64,000 nucleotides of DNA, taken from NCBI RefSeq assembly GCF_000835165.1, contig NZ_CP007790.1, positions 1,550,001-1,614,000 on the forward strand. Direction: 5' to 3'. The notes under the pieces are model-generated. The model worked only from the letters and a program-made list of their open reading frames with translations, searched no databases and had not been told where the DNA came from. Shown here in pieces: positions 49,045 through 59,337 of the stretch; position 1 is the first letter of the stretch; each line of letters begins with the position of its first letter. This DNA is from Corynebacterium marinum DSM 44953. Its GTDB lineage: Bacteria; Actinomycetota; Actinomycetes; Mycobacteriales; Mycobacteriaceae. The translations under genes were made by a program, and so were the position numbers.

Positions 49045-50910
49045 TCAGGCGGCGGGCTCCGGAACCGCACCGGGCACGCGGGAGGCGCGCATCTGGTCCA
49101 GCGTGACGAACATGTGGTCGGTGATGGCGGTCGCGGCCTCGGAACCCCCGCCGAGGACCACCAGGGTGGCGAACGCGATGTCGTCGTCGCGGAAACCCGC
49201 GAACCACGCGTGGGAACCCTCGTTGATCTCCGCTTCGCCGGTCTTGCCGTAGAGCTCGCCGGAGGCCTGCATGCCCCGGGCGGTGCCGGAGGTGACCACG
49301 GAGCGCATCATCTGCCGGATCTGATCCACGGTCGCGGGGTCCGGGGCGGGGACCTCTTCGCTGACGGTGGTGGCGTGGCCCTCGATGAGCACGGGGACGG
49401 GAGTTTCGCCGCGGGCGGCGGTAGCGGCGACGAGCGCCAGCCCAAACGGGCTGGCCAGGTCGAGGCCCTGGCCGTAGCCGGCCTCGGTGCGGTCGAGCGG
49501 GGTCTCGCCCTCGGGGACGGTGCCGGTGACGGTGTGCAGCCCCGGGATCTGGAAGTCGACGCCCAGGCCGAACTGCTTGGCGGTGTCGGCGAGCTCCCCC
49601 GGCGCCAGGTTGGTGGAGATGTCCGCGAAGGTGGTGTTGCACGAGGAGGCGAAGGCGCGTTCCAGGGGGACGTTGCCCAGGGAGAACTGGTTGTAGTTGT
49701 TGACGATGCGGCCGTAGATGTTCATCGACCCCGGGCAGGGCACGATCGAGCCGGTGTCCAGGCCCTGCTCCTCCAGTCCGGCGGCGGCGGTGATGATCTT
49801 GAACACCGAACCGGGCGGATAGAGGCCGGACAGCGCGACGTCGCCTTTCTCGTCGGCGGCCTTCGTCTGCGCGACGGCGAGCACCTGGCCGGTGGAGGGG
49901 CGGACCGCCACGATCATCGCCTGTGACTCCGGCCGGAGGTCCACCGCCTGCTGGGCGGCCTGCTGGATGTCGTGGTCCAGCCCGATGCGGATGGCCGGGG
50001 CGGGCTGAGCCGGATGGTACTCCACGTCGTCGATGGGGGCGCCGTGCTCGTTGACCGCCGTGACCCGCCAGCCGTTGGCGCCGTCGATGTCCTCGGCGAC
50101 GATGGTGGACACGCGCGCCATGATGTCCGGCGCAAAGGAGGGGTCCATGTTCACCATGGCGGCCTCGTCGTTGACGATGACCCCGGGCACGTCGGCGAGC
50201 TCCCCGGCCACGACGGGACCCTCGAGATGGTTGATCATGGCGACGGAGTAGACGCCGGAGGCGCGGTCGAGCTGCTCGGCGAGGGCGGCGGCGTCGATAC
50301 GCGCGACTGTCTCATCCCGGCCGTGGGCGGCGTTGACTGCCGCGGCGATGTCGGCGGCCACGGGGCGCACGTCCCCGACCTCGTCGGTGTCGACGAGGAT
50401 GCGCCACATGGTGCCGGGCTGGAGGATCTCCACCCCGTCCGAGCTGACCACGCTCGCCCGGTCCGCGGTCACCGGGTGCAGTTCCAGGTGCTGGTTGGAA
50501 CCCAGGCGCGGGTGGAGCAGCGTGGGCTGCCAGCGGACGGTCCAGTCCTCGTCCGTCTTGGTCAGCGTGAGGGCGGTCTCGTAGGAGAGGGTGCGCTCGC
50601 GCGGCAGCCGCCAGTCGAGCGTGTAGTGCGCGGTGGCGACGTTGCCGTTCTCCCGCACGTCGACCTCCCCGAGCCTGGCGTCGAGGGACTCCGCCTGCAG
50701 GCCGTCCCAGGTGGCGTCTATGACGGGCTGGGCGGCGGCGGGGACGTCGATGAGCGACGCGATCGTCGACGCGTCGCGCGTCGCCAGGGCCTCGAGGAAG
50801 TCCTCGGCCGCGGGCGAGGCGTCCACCGGCTTCGGGGTGCAGGAGGCGAGCGTGAAAACGGCGGCCAGCGCCGTCAACGCGCCCGCCAGAGCTCTTGCGG
50901 TCCCGGTCAT
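49045..50910 (-). CDS. Class B penicillin-binding lipoprotein (transpeptidase)
   Basis: A 621-residue cell-wall transpeptidase. The signal peptide ends in a lipobox (FTLASCTP). An NTF2-like MecA_N domain (about 30-140) and a PBP dimer domain precede the transpeptidase. Active-site motifs are PPGSVFK (Ser nucleophile, about 365), SCN (about 421) and KTG (about 556). The MecA_N arrangement resembles Pbp2b-type proteins of Corynebacterium. TAACCT (50917-50922) lies 6 bases before ATG 50910. Confidence 0.93.
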   Translation of the reverse strand: MTGTARALAGALTALAAVFTLASCTPKPVDASPAAEDFLEALATRDASTIASLIDVPAAAQPVIDATWDGLQAESLDARLGEVDVRENGNVATAHYTLDWRLPRERTLSYETALTLTKTDEDWTVRWQPTLLHPRLGSNQHLELHPVTADRASVVSSDGVEILQPGTMWRILVDTDEVGDVRPVAADIAAAVNAAHGRDETVARIDAAALAEQLDRASGVYSVAMINHLEGPVVAGELADVPGVIVNDEAAMVNMDPSFAPDIMARVSTIVAEDIDGANGWRVTAVNEHGAPIDDVEYHPAQPAPAIRIGLDHDIQQAAQQAVDLRPESQAMIVAVRPSTGQVLAVAQTKAADEKGDVALSGLYPPGSVFKIITAAAGLEEQGLDTGSIVPCPGSMNIYGRIVNNYNQFSLGNVPLERAFASSCNTTFADISTNLAPGELADTAKQFGLGVDFQIPGLHTVTGTVPEGETPLDRTEAGYGQGLDLASPFGLALVAATAARGETPVPVLIEGHATTVSEEVPAPDPATVDQIRQMMRSVVTSGTARGMQASGELYGKTGEAEINEGSHAWFAGFRDDDIAFATLVVLGGGSEAATAITDHMFVTLDQMRASRVPGAVPEPAA

Positions 50911-50916
50911 GCAGGC

Positions 50917-50922
50917 AGGTTA
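50917..50922 (-). promoter_or_regulatory. -10 hexamer of the PBP gene
   Basis: TAACCT on the minus strand, 6 bases before the ATG; leaderless start inferred. Confidence 0.4.
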
Positions 50923-50983
50923 ACAGGGCGTCCGCTTATCGACGCCCAGGCGCGCCCGCCGCCCTCCGCCGGGGACCGGGGGT

Positions 50984-52147
50984 CTAGTGGGTGACCTTGA
51001 TTTCCGCCTTCGTGCCCTCAATCTCCTCGAGTCCCTGCTCCTCGGCGAGGCGCAGGGCCTCCTCGATGAGGGTCTCGACGATCTTGGACTCGGGCACGGT
51101 CTTGATCACCTCGCCCTTGACGAAGATCTGGCCCTTACCGTTGCCGGAGGCGACGCCGATGTCAGCGTCGCGGGCCTCGCCCGGACCGTTGACGACGCAG
51201 CCCATGACGGCCACGCGCAGCGGGAACTCCATCCCCTCCAGGCCGGCGGTGACCTCCTCGGCGAGTTTGTACACGTCGACCTGCGCGCGGCCGCAGGACG
51301 GGCAGGACACGATCTCGAGCTTGCGGGGACGCAGGTTGAGCGACTGCAGGATCTGATCGCCGACCTTGATCTCCTCGACCGGGTCGGCCGACAGGGACAC
51401 GCGGATGGTGTCGCCGATGCCCTGGGACAGGAGCGCGCCGAAGGCGACGGAGGACTTGATGGTGCCCTGGAACATGGGGCCCGCCTCGGTCACGCCGAGG
51501 TGCAGGGGGTAGTCGCTCTGCTCGGCGAGCTGGCGGTAGGCCTCGACCATGATGACCGGGTCGGAGTGCTTGACGGAGATCTTGATGTCGCCGAAGCCGT
51601 ACTCCTCGAAGAGCCCGGCCTCCCACAGCGCGGACTCGACGAGGGCCTCGGGGGTGGCCTTGCCGTACTTGTCCATGATGCGCTTGTCCAGGGAACCGCC
51701 GTTGACGCCGATGCGGATCGGGATGCCCGCGTCCCCGGCCGCCTTGGCGACTTCCTTGACGCGGCCGTCGAACTCCTTGATGTTGCCGGGGTTGACGCGC
51801 ACGGCGGCGCAACCGGCGTCGATGGCGGCGAAGATGTACTTCGGCTGGAAGTGGATGTCCGCGATGACGGGGATCGGGGACTTCTTGGCGATGATCGGCA
51901 GCGCCTCCGCGTCGATCGTCTTCGGGCAGGCGACGCGCACGATGTCGCAGCCCGACGCGGTCAGCTGCGCGATCTGCTGGAGGGTGGCGTTGATGTCGTG
52001 GGTCCTGGTGGTGGTCATCGACTGTACCGAGATCGGGTGGTCCGATCCGACGCCGACGTTGCCGACCATCAGCTGGCGGGTTTTCCGGCGCGGCGCCAGG
52101 ATGGGCGGCGGGGTGGCCGGTATTCCAAGTCCGATGGAGGTCGACAC
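50984..52147 (-). CDS. ispG: 4-hydroxy-3-methylbut-2-en-1-yl diphosphate synthase
   Basis: Iron-sulfur enzyme of the MEP isoprenoid pathway. The 387-residue product contains [20 protein letters not shown] and the cluster cysteines in CPSCGRAQ and [14 protein letters not shown] 52147 (AGGAG 10 bases ahead) matches the C. glutamicum N-terminus STTIGLG as I remember it; the frame is open up to 52189. It follows rip1 and dxr on the same strand. Confidence 0.95.
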   Translation of the reverse strand: MSTSIGLGIPATPPPILAPRRKTRQLMVGNVGVGSDHPISVQSMTTTRTHDINATLQQIAQLTASGCDIVRVACPKTIDAEALPIIAKKSPIPVIADIHFQPKYIFAAIDAGCAAVRVNPGNIKEFDGRVKEVAKAAGDAGIPIRIGVNGGSLDKRIMDKYGKATPEALVESALWEAGLFEEYGFGDIKISVKHSDPVIMVEAYRQLAEQSDYPLHLGVTEAGPMFQGTIKSSVAFGALLSQGIGDTIRVSLSADPVEEIKVGDQILQSLNLRPRKLEIVSCPSCGRAQVDVYKLAEEVTAGLEGMEFPLRVAVMGCVVNGPGEARDADIGVASGNGKGQIFVKGEVIKTVPESKIVETLIEEALRLAEEQGLEEIEGTKAEIKVTH

Positions 52148-52193
52148 GTCAGTAATTCTCCTCAGGCGATCGTGTAAAAGGGATGACACTACT

Positions 52194-53405
52194 CTAGCCG
52201 AACAATCTGACGGGATTCACCACGTCAGCGACGATGACCACGAGCCCGATCGTCAGCAGGGTGGCCGCCATGGCGTAGGTCAGCGGCAGGAGCTTCTCGT
52301 AGTTCGCGGGCCCCGCGGGGGCGAGGCCGCGCAGGCGGCGGAAGAAGTCGCGGACCTTTTCCCAGAGCACCACCGCGATGTGGCCGCCGTCCAGCGGCGG
52401 GAGGGGGACGAGGTTGAACAGGGCGAGGAAGAAGTTCAGCGACGCCAGCATCATCCAGAACACGTTCCACAGCGAACGTTCCACCAGTTCGCCGCCCACC
52501 CGGGAGGCGCCGACGACGCTCATCGGCCCCTCGACGTCGCGTTCCGCGCCGAAGATGGCGGCCACGACCCCCGGGATCTTGGTGGGGAAGGCCGCCAGGC
52601 CCTCCACCGTGCCCTGGAGGAGCTGCCCGGTGAAGGCGAAGGTGGCGGGCACCGCCTGCAGGGGGCCGTAGGTCTTCACCGCGTCGGGGATCGGCGCGCT
52701 GCTCAGGCCCACGGCGCCGGCCTCGTAGGGCGCGCCCTGCGGGTCCAGGCGGGTCACCGACTCGACCTGCACGGCGAGATCCAGGATGCGGCCGCCACGG
52801 TCGACGGTGAGCACGACGTCCTCGCCCGGGCGGGTGAGCACAGTGTCGCGGACCTGGCGGAAGTCCGCCATCTCATCCCCGTCGATCGCGAGGATGCGGT
52901 CCCCGACCAGGACGCCGGCCTCACCGGCCGGACCGGTGCCGGTGCACTCCGCCAGGGTCTGCGCATCGATCTGGTCGGAGACGCAGACGACCTCGCCGAC
53001 CGTCGGGGTAACGTCCGGATTCGGGTTGGGCAGGCCGCTGCTCACCGCCACGCAGTAGAGGATGATGACGCCCACCAGGACGTTGGTGATCACGCCGCTG
53101 GAGAGGACGATGACCCGCTGCCACCACGGCTTGTTCACCATGGCGTGCGGAGCCTCCTCCGCGGTCACCGGATCCTGCGCGGTCATGCCCGCGATGTCGC
53201 AGAACCCGCCGAAGGGCAGGGCGGCCAGGCCGTAGGTGGTGTGCCCCCGCCGGACCGACCACACGGTCGGCCCGAAGCCGATGAAATAGCGGCGGACCCG
53301 CATGCCGAAGGCGCGGGCGGTGAACATGTGGCCCGCCTCGTGCAGCGCGATGGTCACCGCGATGCCGAGGGCGAACAGGGCCACGCCGAGCAGGTAGGCG
53401 CCCAC
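52194..53405 (-). CDS. rip1: Site-2 protease Rip1 (RseP/M50 family)
   Basis: Membrane zinc protease that cuts membrane proteins inside the bilayer, such as anti-sigma factors. In the 403-residue product HEAGH (near residue 22) and [12 protein letters not shown] (late) supply metal ligands. A PDZ domain ([19 protein letters not shown] on) lies between. Start GTG 53405 with AGGAG ahead. It sits between dxr and ispG, as in Mycobacterium and Corynebacterium. Confidence 0.94.
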   Translation of the reverse strand: MGAYLLGVALFALGIAVTIALHEAGHMFTARAFGMRVRRYFIGFGPTVWSVRRGHTTYGLAALPFGGFCDIAGMTAQDPVTAEEAPHAMVNKPWWQRVIVLSSGVITNVLVGVIILYCVAVSSGLPNPNPDVTPTVGEVVCVSDQIDAQTLAECTGTGPAGEAGVLVGDRILAIDGDEMADFRQVRDTVLTRPGEDVVLTVDRGGRILDLAVQVESVTRLDPQGAPYEAGAVGLSSAPIPDAVKTYGPLQAVPATFAFTGQLLQGTVEGLAAFPTKIPGVVAAIFGAERDVEGPMSVVGASRVGGELVERSLWNVFWMMLASLNFFLALFNLVPLPPLDGGHIAVVLWEKVRDFFRRLRGLAPAGPANYEKLLPLTYAMAATLLTIGLVVIVADVVNPVRLFG

Positions 53406-53414
53406 TGATCTCCT

Positions 53415-54590
53415 CTAGAGCTTGTCGACGATCGCGTTCGCCCGCATCCGGGCCTCCCTCTCGACCGTCAGGATGTCGTCGACGCTAGACGGTACACCAG
53501 CGAACTGGCCCGCCCCCGAGACAACCTCGGCGACGACGTCGACGATCTGCGGGAACCTGATCCTCCCCTGCAGGAAGGCCGCCGCGGCTTCCTCGTTGGC
53601 GGCGTTGTACACCGCCGGGAAGGTGCCGCGCCGCGTGGCGACGTCCCGGGCGAGCTGGACCGCGGGGAAGGCGGCGTCGTCGAGCGGTTCGAAACGCCAG
53701 TCGTGGGCGCGGGTGAAATCGAGGGCGGGCTGCGCCGCCGGGACCCGGTGCGGCCAGTGCATGGCCAGGGCGATCGGCAGCTTCATCGACGGCGGCGAGG
53801 CCTGCGCGATGGTCGCCCCGTCGGTGAAGGTGACCATGGAGTGGATGATGGACTGGGGATGGACGGTGACGTCGATGCGTTCGGCCGGGATGCCGAACAG
53901 CAGGGTCGCCTCGATGAGCTCCAGCCCCTTGTTGATCAGCGTCGCCGAGTTGAGGGTGTTCATCTGCCCCATCGACCAGGTCGGGTGCGCGGCGGCCTGT
54001 TCCGGCGTGGCGTCCCACATCTGCCCGCGGTTGCGCCCGCGGAAGGGGCCGCCGCTGGCGGTCAGGACCAGCCGGTCCACCTCGCGTTCCGTGCCGGACC
54101 GCAGGCACTGGGCCATCGCGGAATGCTCGGAGTCCACCGGGACGATCTGCCCCGGGGCGGCGGCCGCCATGACCAGGTCGCCGCCCGCGACCAGGGACTC
54201 CTTGTTCGCGAGCGCCAGGATTGCTCCGAGTTCGATCGTGGCCAGCGTGGCGGCCAGCCCGAGGGAACCCACCAGCGCGTTGAGCACGGTGTCGGCCTCG
54301 ACCTCGCGGACCAGCCGCTCCGCGGCGTCCGGGCCGGCGATGACCGCGCCGCCCAGCTCCCGGCCCACGGTGTACGCGGCCTGCTCATCGGCCACGGCCA
54401 CCCTGCCCGGGGCCAGGCCCAGCTGCCGCGCCTGGGCGACGACGAGGTCCGGGGACGAGCCGCCGGCCGCGATTCCGACCACCTCGAAGAGGTCGGGGTT
54501 GTCCAGCACCACCTCGATGGCCTGAGTACCGATCGATCCTGTCGAACCGAGAAGGAGAATACGCCGGGGGGAAACGGAGGAGTCAGTCAC
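53415..54590 (-). CDS. dxr: 1-deoxy-D-xylulose 5-phosphate reductoisomerase
   Basis: Second enzyme of the MEP pathway. The 391-residue product has NADPH motif [30 protein letters not shown], and catalytic [13 protein letters not shown] and [12 protein letters not shown] 54590 has CAGAAT 6 bases ahead, a weaker leaderless candidate. First gene of dxr-rip1-ispG. Confidence 0.96.
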   Translation of the reverse strand: MTDSSVSPRRILLLGSTGSIGTQAIEVVLDNPDLFEVVGIAAGGSSPDLVVAQARQLGLAPGRVAVADEQAAYTVGRELGGAVIAGPDAAERLVREVEADTVLNALVGSLGLAATLATIELGAILALANKESLVAGGDLVMAAAAPGQIVPVDSEHSAMAQCLRSGTEREVDRLVLTASGGPFRGRNRGQMWDATPEQAAAHPTWSMGQMNTLNSATLINKGLELIEATLLFGIPAERIDVTVHPQSIIHSMVTFTDGATIAQASPPSMKLPIALAMHWPHRVPAAQPALDFTRAHDWRFEPLDDAAFPAVQLARDVATRRGTFPAVYNAANEEAAAAFLQGRIRFPQIVDVVAEVVSGAGQFAGVPSSVDDILTVEREARMRANAIVDKL

Positions 54591-54735
54591 GGACCCATTC
54601 TGTCACCCGGCGTTTCGCGGGGGTATTCGGTCGCGACGGGGGCGGGGATGTGCAAAGATGTGAGCAAGTAAAAGACGCTGCAACGTGCTCTGCGCCCGAC
54701 CACGGGTGTGGCGCGTTCATGAGAAGGAGAAGAAC

Positions 54736-55182
54736 GTGGCTGCTTCCCACGAGATCGTGCCTGAGGTTCACAACGGAACCTCCACCCTTGACGTGCCGTC
54801 CGCCGCACACGGCTGGAGCGAGCTGTCCCGCACGACCGTCCAGGTCTCGGGCTGGGTGTCTGTGCTGATCCTGCTGGGTCTGAACTTCGGCAACCACGAG
54901 GGTCAGGTCGAGACCATCTGGCTGCTCGTCCTCGCCGCGCTGGTCGCTATCGGCCTGGTCATCCACCTGTTCGAGCCGAAGCTCAACCAGGTCCGCACCC
55001 TGTCCGCCCGCAACCAGCCGGTCGGCCACAAGGAGCCGGAGTGGGCCTACGACCAGAAGACCCTGTCCGGCGCGTACTCCGGCCTCAGCGACTCGCAGCT
55101 GCGCTCCATGAACATTGACCCGGCCCGCGTGCAGCACCTGCGCGAGCTGGACGCCAAGCACGCGAAGCACTCCAAGCACTAG
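54736..55182 (+). CDS. DUF2631 small membrane protein
   Basis: A 148-residue protein with a Trp/Ser-rich start and two membrane helices (VSVLILLGLNFGN and IWLLVLAALVAIGLVIHLF). The tail is basic and His-rich (HAKHSKH). It resembles the actinobacterial DUF2631 family. GTG 54736 has AAGGAG 6 bases ahead. Function unknown. Confidence 0.8.
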   Translation: MAASHEIVPEVHNGTSTLDVPSAAHGWSELSRTTVQVSGWVSVLILLGLNFGNHEGQVETIWLLVLAALVAIGLVIHLFEPKLNQVRTLSARNQPVGHKEPEWAYDQKTLSGAYSGLSDSQLRSMNIDPARVQHLRELDAKHAKHSKH

Positions 55183-55197
55183 CGGCTACCGGCCGAG

Positions 55198-55231
55198 AAA
55201 CCGCCCTCCCCCCTCGGGGAGGGCGGTTTTT
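55198..55231 (+). terminator. Terminator after the DUF2631 gene
   Basis: Stem AAACCGCCCTCCCC / GGGGAGGGCGGTTT with a 4-base loop, followed by further Ts. It may also stop the convergent ABC genes, as the flank is symmetric. Confidence 0.85.
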
Positions 55232-55246
55232 GCGTCCCCCGCGGCC

Positions 55247-56854
55247 TCAGTTCACCCAGTGGTGGACGCGGGCGTAGATCTCCGGCATCCGCTCTTCCGC
55301 CCGCCGGGCACTCAGGCGCAGGCCGAGCCAGTAGAGGGCACCGGGGATGGCCAGGGACACCGCCAACCCGAGCAGCATCAGCCCGGTGCGGTCGGTGGCG
55401 TAGCCGAAGGCGAGGAGCGCGCCACCCGGGGCGGAGGGGATCCAGCCCAGCAGGAGGGACGCGAAGGCCGCCACGAAGGCCGCGCCGGAGAAGCCCGCCT
55501 TGTCGGACCAGGGGCTGGTCCCCGGCCGGGAGGTGGGGAAAGGGTTGTACGCGGTCAGAACCAGCGCCAGCGCCGCGACGGAGACGACCACGCCGACGGA
55601 TCCGGCGGCGACGAGCAGCGCGGCGCCGCGGTTGTCGGCGAGGAGGACGGCGGCGGCGTCGAAAAGCACCAGCAGCACGATCATGGGGGTCAGCGAGGCG
55701 AGGTGCCGGGCGACGAGAACCGTGCGGGCGGGCACCCCGGAGACGATGTGCAACCAGAGCGGCGGCCCGTCGTAGCCGAAGTCGTTGACGGCCAGTGAGC
55801 CGGAGATCAGCGCGAGGACGACCATGCCCACCAGCAGCACGGAATCATCGACCAGGATTCCCTGGGCCAGCAGGACCACCGCGATCACCGGGTACGTGAC
55901 CAGGCTGCCCAGCATCCGCGGGTCGCGGCGGAAATACCGGACCGCCCGGGAGTAGATCACAGCGGCCGGGGTGTACGGGAGGCCGCGCAGCAGCACGGCG
56001 GCTTCCGCGGCTTCCGCACCGCTCCCCTTCTCCCCCGCCGGGTCCCGCCGGACGGCGTCCAACGGGGCGGCCAGACGCCGGGCCACGGTGCCCAGCCACC
56101 ACCGGGCGCCCAGGACGAGCGTCGCCGCGGCGATACCCGCGTGGGCGAGGGCGCGGAGGTAGTCGGCGTCGATGAACGCGGCCACCATCGCGGGGGCCGC
56201 GCCGACAGGAGTCCAGCCGAGGATCCGGCCGATTCGGTCCAGCGGGATATTCTCCACACCGTAGGACATGAGCAGGTTGAAGCCGAAGATCATCACCATC
56301 ACCAGCACGCCGCTGATCACCGCGCTGCGTTCGGAGGACACCCGGCCAGAGCCGGAACTCACGCCGAGCGCCACCTCCCCCAGCAACAGGGTCAGCGCCA
56401 ACGCCGCCGCCATGACGGGCACGGTCAGCGCGGCGGCCGCGGGCTGGCCGGCGTCGACGAGGAGGACGACCGTGAACACCGTGGTCAACGCAGTAGCCGT
56501 CACGGCCGTGACCCCGCGGCTGGTGAGCAGCGTCGACCAGGCCATCGCCGGCAGCAGCTGCCGGGCGGTCAGCGGCAGGGAGGCGAAGTCGCCGGCGCGC
56601 AGCAACGCCTCGCCGGAGGGGATGACCACGGACACCGCCAGGTAGGACAGGGTGCCGATCCCCACCACCGCGACGATCCCCCACCACCGGTCGGCCGGCT
56701 CGAGCAGCCACACCGTCGCCGCGAGGCTGACCATGCCGAGGATGGTGTACAGCCCGATGAGGGCGATCATGGTCCAGGCGGCGGAGTTGCCCTTCATCGT
56801 CCGGACCCAGAGCGTGCGCTGCAGCCGGAGAAGCAGCCGGGTGGTCTCACTCAT
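55247..56854 (-). CDS. ABC exporter permease
   Basis: A 535-residue multi-helix membrane protein starting SETTRLLLRLQRTLWVRTMK. It overlaps the ATPase gene by 8 bases, so it is its partner subunit. ATG 56854 is preferred over the longer frame. Substrate unknown. Confidence 0.87.
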   Translation of the reverse strand: MSETTRLLLRLQRTLWVRTMKGNSAAWTMIALIGLYTILGMVSLAATVWLLEPADRWWGIVAVVGIGTLSYLAVSVVIPSGEALLRAGDFASLPLTARQLLPAMAWSTLLTSRGVTAVTATALTTVFTVVLLVDAGQPAAAALTVPVMAAALALTLLLGEVALGVSSGSGRVSSERSAVISGVLVMVMIFGFNLLMSYGVENIPLDRIGRILGWTPVGAAPAMVAAFIDADYLRALAHAGIAAATLVLGARWWLGTVARRLAAPLDAVRRDPAGEKGSGAEAAEAAVLLRGLPYTPAAVIYSRAVRYFRRDPRMLGSLVTYPVIAVVLLAQGILVDDSVLLVGMVVLALISGSLAVNDFGYDGPPLWLHIVSGVPARTVLVARHLASLTPMIVLLVLFDAAAVLLADNRGAALLVAAGSVGVVVSVAALALVLTAYNPFPTSRPGTSPWSDKAGFSGAAFVAAFASLLLGWIPSAPGGALLAFGYATDRTGLMLLGLAVSLAIPGALYWLGLRLSARRAEERMPEIYARVHHWVN

Positions 56855-57656
56855 GGCCGGCCTCCCTGCGCAACCAGCCGAACGCGCCCTCCGCGAGTTC
56901 TCCCCCGCCGACGAAACCGACGAACGTGTCCACCAGCGACTCCCCCTGGCGCACCTCGTCGACGTGGCCCGCGGTGAGCACGCGCCCCTGGTCGATGATG
57001 GCGACGTGGTCGCACAGCCCCTCCACCAGCTCCATGACGTGCGAGGAGAGCACCACTGTGCCGCCGCGGGCGGCGAAGTCCCGCAGGATGTGCTGGATGA
57101 GCCGGCCGGACACCGGATCGACCGCCTCGAGCGGCTCATCCAGGATGAGGATCTCGGGGTTGTGCAGCAACGCGCCCGCCAGCAGGATCTTCTTGGTCAT
57201 GCCCGCCGAATAGTCGACGATGTACTTGGCTCCGGCGTCGGCGAGGCCGAGGGCGTCGAGAAGCTCCGTCGACCGGGCAGCCACGTCGGCGGGCTCGAGG
57301 CCGCGCAAACCGCCGAGATAGGAGAGGTACTCCCGCCCCGAGAGGCGGTCGAAGACGGGTACCCCGTCGACGAGGAGGCCCATCGCGCGTTTGGCGGCCA
57401 GCGGATCGGCCCACACGTCGTGGCCCGCGATCCAGGCGCGCCCCTCGGTGGGCCGGGCCAGACCGGCCGCCACCGTGATCATGGTGGTTTTTCCCGCGCC
57501 GTTCGGGCCGACCACGCCGTAGATCGATCCGCGCGGGATGTCGAGGGACAGCTTGTCGATGGCCCGTTGCTCCCCGAAGACCTTCGTCAGGTCGCGGACG
57601 GCGAGGGCCTGGGTCTCCGGATCGGGAACCAGCGGCGGCAGATGGGGAACATTCAT
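56847..57656 (-). CDS. ABC exporter ATP-binding subunit
   Basis: A 269-residue ATPase. Walker A is GPNGAGKTT, the signature is degenerate (YSAGMTKKILLAGALL), Walker B is ILILDEPLEAVDP and the H-loop is LSSHVMEL. ATG 57656 is preceded by TAGCTT (57664-57669) at 7 bases, suggesting a leaderless mRNA; no Shine-Dalgarno is seen. Confidence 0.92.
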   Translation of the reverse strand: MNVPHLPPLVPDPETQALAVRDLTKVFGEQRAIDKLSLDIPRGSIYGVVGPNGAGKTTMITVAAGLARPTEGRAWIAGHDVWADPLAAKRAMGLLVDGVPVFDRLSGREYLSYLGGLRGLEPADVAARSTELLDALGLADAGAKYIVDYSAGMTKKILLAGALLHNPEILILDEPLEAVDPVSGRLIQHILRDFAARGGTVVLSSHVMELVEGLCDHVAIIDQGRVLTAGHVDEVRQGESLVDTFVGFVGGGELAEGAFGWLRREAGHE

Positions 57657-57663
57657 GTTCCCC

Positions 57664-57669
57664 AAGCTA
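57664..57669 (-). promoter_or_regulatory. -10 hexamer of the second ABC exporter
   Basis: TAGCTT on the minus strand, 7 bases before the ATPase start codon. Confidence 0.4.
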
Positions 57670-57685
57670 CCGGGGATGCGCCGTG

Positions 57686-58783
57686 CTACCTCTCCTCGGC
57701 GGCGAGCTGGCCGCAGGCGGCGGCGATCTCCTGGCCGCGGGTGTCGCGCACCGTGCAGGGCACGCCCTGGGCGATGACGCGGCGGACGAAGGACTCCTGG
57801 CGGTCCTTCGGGGAGGCGTCCCACTTCGAACCCGGGGTGGGGTTGAGCGGGATGAGGTTGACGTGCACCTTGGGGCCGAGCGCCTTGTGCAGCTTCTTGC
57901 CCAGCAGGTCGGCGCGCCAGTCCTGGTCGTTGATGTCCCGGATCAGCGCGTACTCGATGGAGACGCGTCGGCCGGACTTCTCCGCGTAGTAGCTCGCCGC
58001 GTCGAGCACCTCCTGCACCGAGAACCGGTTGTTGATGGGCACCAGGGTGTCGCGCAGCTCATCATCCGGGGTGTGCAGGGAGACGGCCAGGCGAACGCTC
58101 ATGTTCTCGTCCGCCAGCTTCCGGATCGCCGGGGCGAGGCCGACCGTGGACACGGTGACGTTGCGCTGCGAGATGCCGAAGCCCTGCGGGGAGGGCTGGG
58201 TGATCTGCCGGACGGCGGAGACGACCCGCTTGTAGTTGGCCAACGGCTCGCCCATGCCCATGAACACGATGTTGCTCAGGCGGGAGCCCTCAGACTCCAT
58301 CTCCGCGGCAGCGGCGCGCACCTGGTCGACGATCTCCGAGGCGGAGAGGTTGCGGTCCAGCCCGGCCTGGCCGGTGGCGCAGAACGGGCAGGCCATGCCG
58401 CAGCCGGCCTGGGAGGAGATGCACAGGGTCGCCCGGTCCGGGTAACGCATGAGCACGGACTCGAGCAGGGTGCCGTCGTTGAGGCGCCACAGCGACTTGG
58501 TGGTGTCTCCGTTGTCGGTCCGGATGCTGCGCACCGGGGACAGCAGCGTGGGGAAGAGTTCCTTCGCCACCGTCTCTCGGGCGTCCGCAGGCAGGTCGGT
58601 CATGGTGGAGGGGTCGGCTTCGAAGCGCCCGTAGTAGTGGCGGGCGATCTGGTCGGCGCGGAATTTCGGCAGGCCGAGCGCGGTGATGCGCTCGACGCGT
58701 TCCTCGGGGGTGAGGTCCGCGAAGTGGGTGGGCGGCATGCCCTTCTTCGGGGCGGAGAACTGGAGGGTCACAGGTTCGGCCAT
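57686..58783 (-). CDS. rlmN: 23S rRNA / tRNA adenine C2-methyltransferase RlmN
   Basis: Radical SAM enzyme that methylates A2503 of 23S rRNA. The 365-residue product has the cluster motif [14 protein letters not shown], plus [11 protein letters not shown] and the C-terminal [21 protein letters not shown] with the methyl-carrying Cys. ATG 58783 is preferred over ATG 58795; AAGGA lies about 10 bases ahead. Confidence 0.96.
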   Translation of the reverse strand: MAEPVTLQFSAPKKGMPPTHFADLTPEERVERITALGLPKFRADQIARHYYGRFEADPSTMTDLPADARETVAKELFPTLLSPVRSIRTDNGDTTKSLWRLNDGTLLESVLMRYPDRATLCISSQAGCGMACPFCATGQAGLDRNLSASEIVDQVRAAAAEMESEGSRLSNIVFMGMGEPLANYKRVVSAVRQITQPSPQGFGISQRNVTVSTVGLAPAIRKLADENMSVRLAVSLHTPDDELRDTLVPINNRFSVQEVLDAASYYAEKSGRRVSIEYALIRDINDQDWRADLLGKKLHKALGPKVHVNLIPLNPTPGSKWDASPKDRQESFVRRVIAQGVPCTVRDTRGQEIAAACGQLAAEER

Positions 58784-58887
58784 AATGATCACCATCCTTG
58801 CATGTCGGGGGTGGTATCACCCAATCGATCACCCATGCGCCCGCCCGGCACGTGGCGGACCTCGCACCTACAGCGTTGAATAGTGGT

Positions 58888-59337
58888 ATGACACGTTCTA
58901 ATGCCCCGCACGGGGAAGACCCCGTCTACGACACCGACCCCTCGGTCCGCAACGAACCGCCGACCGCCCACCTCGATGAGAACCGCGACATCTACGCCGA
59001 AGAAGGCGGGACCGCCAACCTCCCGGCGACCGTGGCAGAACCGGAGCACGATGCCGGACAGCGGACTAAAGCGGAGAAACCGAAGGTCCGCGGTTCCGTG
59101 GCCGGCGGCACCTGGGCCGCGCTGATCATCGGCGCGCTGCTGCTCATCGGCCTGCTCGTGTTCATCCTGCAGAACCAGCAGCAGGTGCAGCTCAACCTGT
59201 TCGCCTGGACCTTCCAGTTCCCGATCGGCGTCGGCTTCCTCTTCGCCGCCATCACCGGCGCGCTGATCATGGCGCTGGTCGGCGCCGTCCGGATGCTGGA
59301 GCTGCGCCGGCAGGTGAAGAAGACCCGGAAGCGCTAG
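58888..59337 (+). CDS. LapA-domain small membrane protein
   Basis: A 149-residue protein. The first 70 residues are acidic and disordered. Two helices follow (WAALIIGALLLIGLLVFIL and GFLFAAITGALIMALVG), separated by the phrase QNQQQVQLNLFAWTFQFP typical of the LapA (DUF1049) domain. The tail is basic. It shares a CTAG with the convergent cdsA stop. Function unknown. Confidence 0.82.
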   Translation: MTRSNAPHGEDPVYDTDPSVRNEPPTAHLDENRDIYAEEGGTANLPATVAEPEHDAGQRTKAEKPKVRGSVAGGTWAALIIGALLLIGLLVFILQNQQQVQLNLFAWTFQFPIGVGFLFAAITGALIMALVGAVRMLELRRQVKKTRKR